Notes under the pieces: model-generated
What the model was told of the DNA's origin: nothing
Database searches by the model: none
What the model saw: the letters and a program-made list of their open reading frames with translations, nothing else
Assembly (NCBI GenBank): GCA_026386995.1
Contig: JAPLMO010000100.1
Span: 1 to 7,034 of the forward strand
Reading direction: 5' to 3'
Length of the DNA stretch: 7,034 nt
Source: Planctomycetota bacterium
GTDB taxonomy: Bacteria; Planctomycetota; Phycisphaerae; FEN-1346
In this document: positions 5,098 through 7,034 of the stretch, piece after piece
Position numbering within the stretch: the first letter of the stretch is position 1
Layout: every line of letters begins with the position of its first letter
Translations under genes and position numbers: made by a program

Positions 5098-6903
5098 ATG
5101 AAACGGTCGACTTGGTTCGGCAGCGTGCTAATGGTGCTCGCATTCGGACTGGCGGGGCAAGCCAACGCAGGCCTCTTTTGGGACACCGCGGGAAGCGCTG
5201 GATCATGGATTGACGATGGCACCACCACAAACTGGGGCACTAGCAGCGGCGGTCCGTACCACGCCTCAGCGTGGGTCGCCGCTTCCGATGCGGTCTTCGA
5301 GGGCACCGCCGGCGCGGTGACCGTATCCGGCACCATCGCTTCCGTGAAATCCATCACCTTCGCCACCGACGGTTACACTCTCAGCAGCGGCACCATCACG
5401 ATGACCGGCGCGGGCGGCAACATCACCACCGGCGCGGGCACCGACACCATCGGCAGCGTCCTCGTCGGGACCGTCGGCCTGACCCAACTCGGCGCCGGCA
5501 CGCTGACACTTGGCGGCACGAACACTCTTACAGGGACTGTAACGATCAACAATGGCGGCACGCTGAAAATCGCCAGTGGCGGCAAGTTGGCTAACGGTAC
5601 TCACGGCCGCATCGGCTACGTCGCAAACGCCATCAACAACTCGGCCATTGTCTCCGGAGGGCAGTGGGATGTGTCAGGCGCTTATTTTCAAGTGGGGTAT
5701 GCCGCTGGTGCCAACAATAACAGCCTGACCGTCAGCGATGGCGGTCAGGCGACTTGCTGGCGAGCCTACCTCGGCTACGCCGGCAACTCCAACTCCAATG
5801 CGGTCACCATCAGCGGCGGCGGGTCGCTGTTGACCGTTACCGGCTATATCAGAGCGGGCAACGGCAGCAGCGGCAACAGCCTGCTCGTTCAAAACGGCGG
5901 TATCATAAACGTGCAGGGCGCTGGCGTTGACATCGGCCAGTATGGCACTGGCTGCACCAATAACTCGATCACCGTCACCGGCGGCGGTTCGGTGTTTACC
6001 GACGCCAACGGCCTGAACTTCGGCTGCGGTACCAACGCCACCGGCAACTTTCTGCTCGTTTCCGGCGGCGGCAAGGTGGCTAGTTACGGTACCGGCAATG
6101 TTTTTGGCAACATTGGCAACGGCGCGGGCGCCAACGGCAACTATGCCACCATCACGGGCGCCGGGTCGGTGTGGGACTTTGCCGGCGGAACCGGCGGCGT
6201 TAATCGGAACGCCCTGACGGTAGGCAATAACGCCACGGCCAGCGACAACGCCGTGAACGTCTCCAGCGGCGGGGCCGTGGCCAATATCAGCACGATGACG
6301 CTGGGCGGCATCAGGTCGACGTTCAACCTTGGCGACGGCGGGACACTCAGCACGGCTTCGGTCCAGACCATATCGATGACCAGCCTGGATGGAAGTGGGC
6401 GTGTGAAATTCAACAACGGCAGGCTGACGGCCCTGGCAGCCGGCGCGCTGGTTTCCGGCGCCGGCCATGTTCAACTCAACGGCCCGGCCTATGTTTACAC
6501 GGACCTCACGAGTTCGATCGATAGCGTGATCGACGGCACCGCTGTCGGCACACTGATCAAGGAGGGCATCGGCACGCTGACGCTCTCCCAGGCCAACACC
6601 TACCTGGGCGACACGCAGGTCGACGCGGGTACCCTCAGCATAAGTAACGCCTATCTGGCGGATGCCTCGGCCGTGAAGATCGCAACGAGCGCCTTTATGG
6701 ACCTGAACTTCACCGGGATCGATACGGTGGGCGCGGTGTGGCTGGGCGGCTCTAATATGGGCGGCGGAACCTTCAATGCCGCCACCCAGCCCACGTACTT
6801 CACCGGCGGCGGCTCGCTGTACGTGGTTCCCGAGCCGGCGACGATGGCGTTTGTGGTTCTGGGCGGCGTGGGCCTTCTGGCCCGCCGCCGTCGCAGGGCG
6901 TAA
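5098..6903 (+). CDS. PEP-CTERM sorting-domain protein with T5SS/PEP-CTERM-type repeats (protein 2)
   Basis: This protein has 601 residues from the ATG at 5098. That start is chosen because TTAGGAG lies 7 nt upstream and the reading begins a classic signal peptide (MKRSTWFGSVLMVLAFGLAG, cleavage after ANA at 24). The open frame extends back to 4879, but that part is the leader element and is not signal-peptide-like. Residues 133-155 (AGTLTLGGTNTLTGTVTINNGGT) are one autotransporter-associated-type strand repeat. Eight body repeats begin near 180, 207, 233, 259, 288, 316, 347 and 383 (e.g. NNSLTVSDGG, NNSITVTGGG), spaced 26-36 residues and suggesting a beta-helix. The second strand repeat is at about 491-513. 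The tail has VPEP at 577-580, a hydrophobic helix and five consecutive Arg. It is a paralogue of protein 1, likely exported by Sec and handled by an exosortase. The exact function is unknown. Confidence 0.93.
   Translation: MKRSTWFGSVLMVLAFGLAGQANAGLFWDTAGSAGSWIDDGTTTNWGTSSGGPYHASAWVAASDAVFEGTAGAVTVSGTIASVKSITFATDGYTLSSGTITMTGAGGNITTGAGTDTIGSVLVGTVGLTQLGAGTLTLGGTNTLTGTVTINNGGTLKIASGGKLANGTHGRIGYVANAINNSAIVSGGQWDVSGAYFQVGYAAGANNNSLTVSDGGQATCWRAYLGYAGNSNSNAVTISGGGSLLTVTGYIRAGNGSSGNSLLVQNGGIINVQGAGVDIGQYGTGCTNNSITVTGGGSVFTDANGLNFGCGTNATGNFLLVSGGGKVASYGTGNVFGNIGNGAGANGNYATITGAGSVWDFAGGTGGVNRNALTVGNNATASDNAVNVSSGGAVANISTMTLGGIRSTFNLGDGGTLSTASVQTISMTSLDGSGRVKFNNGRLTALAAGALVSGAGHVQLNGPAYVYTDLTSSIDSVIDGTAVGTLIKEGIGTLTLSQANTYLGDTQVDAGTLSISNAYLADASAVKIATSAFMDLNFTGIDTVGAVWLGGSNMGGGTFNAATQPTYFTGGGSLYVVPEPATMAFVVLGGVGLLARRRRRA
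6571..6890 (+). repeat. 320-bp near-identical 3' module, copy in gene 2
   Basis: This is the partner of 4538-4857. Identity begins abruptly at GGCACGCTGACGCTCTCCC and stops in the Arg codons just before the stop codon, where gene 1 has CGCAGCCGCAAG and gene 2 has CGTCGCAGG. The sharp edges suggest exchange between the copies rather than uniform conservation. Confidence 0.9.
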
Positions 6904-7034
6904 GGCGAGGGTTTTGGGAACTTAAGCAGTCACAAGGGGCTCTTACTTAGGAGATTTGCAATGTTTATTGAGTCCGGTATTACTAAAGTCGCGGCAATGG
7001 CTTGCCGATAAGAGTCGTATGAGACCCAAAGGAA
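6904..7034 (+). other. 3' flank with strong ribosome binding site and a 16-codon ORF at 6961-7011
   Basis: No terminator is visible after gene 2. TTAGGAG (6947-6953), 7 nt before an ATG at 6961, reproduces the TTAGGAGAT-N5-ATG arrangement of gene 2. The frame reads MFIESGITKVAAMACR and stops at 7011, so it is a short leader-type peptide, a decoy or a broken gene start. A second ATG at 7019 (MRPKG...) runs off the edge after five codons, with only a weak AAGAG upstream, and could be the next gene. Neither can be identified. Confidence 0.3.

Overview
The window looks like accessory DNA from a GC-rich Gram-negative bacterium, most likely a member of Planctomycetota (an inference, with no phylogenetic marker gene present). 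The grounds are two tandem PEP-CTERM proteins built from T5SS/PEP-CTERM-type beta repeats, an IS630-family element, and a dense field of dispersed palindromic repeats. Verrucomicrobiota and related phyla remain possible.

Layout. (1) 1 to about 1175, minus strand: an IS630-family insertion sequence whose transposase is split into two frames at an A7 run. All three catalytic acidic residues are readable in the second frame. The element runs off the left edge. (2) About 1200-2960: no convincing gene. This stretch holds several families of hairpin or palindromic repeats, including a 33-bp inverted pair bounding 1228-1873, a 111-bp unit in tandem with a third copy further on, a 78-bp element in two full copies plus a fragment, and a 24-bp perfect inverted repeat. 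It also contains a 20-bp perfect palindrome matching the chromosomal parS (ParB-binding) site and, 110 bp away, a perfect DnaA box. (3) 2958-3238: a sigma70-like promoter with overlapping dyads, then a long 5' leader with two hairpins, the second shaped like an intrinsic terminator. (4) 3239-4873: the first PEP-CTERM protein. (5) 4874-5097: an intergenic region carrying a second copy of the leader/terminator element. (6) 5098-6903: the second PEP-CTERM protein. (7) 6904-7034: a strong ribosome binding site followed by a 16-codon ORF and the window edge.

How it fits together. The two PEP-CTERM genes encode secreted proteins with a signal peptide, a repetitive beta-helix-like body, one autotransporter-associated-type repeat and a C-terminal VPEP/hydrophobic/Arg-rich sorting tail. 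An exosortase encoded elsewhere is expected to process that tail. Their last 320 bp of shared sequence differ at only 6 positions while the bodies are clearly diverged, which suggests gene conversion or module exchange. Each gene is preceded by the same two-hairpin leader element, so the two may share attenuation-type control, although E2 could simply be gene 1's terminator. The parS site suggests that the locus lies in the origin-proximal part of the chromosome.
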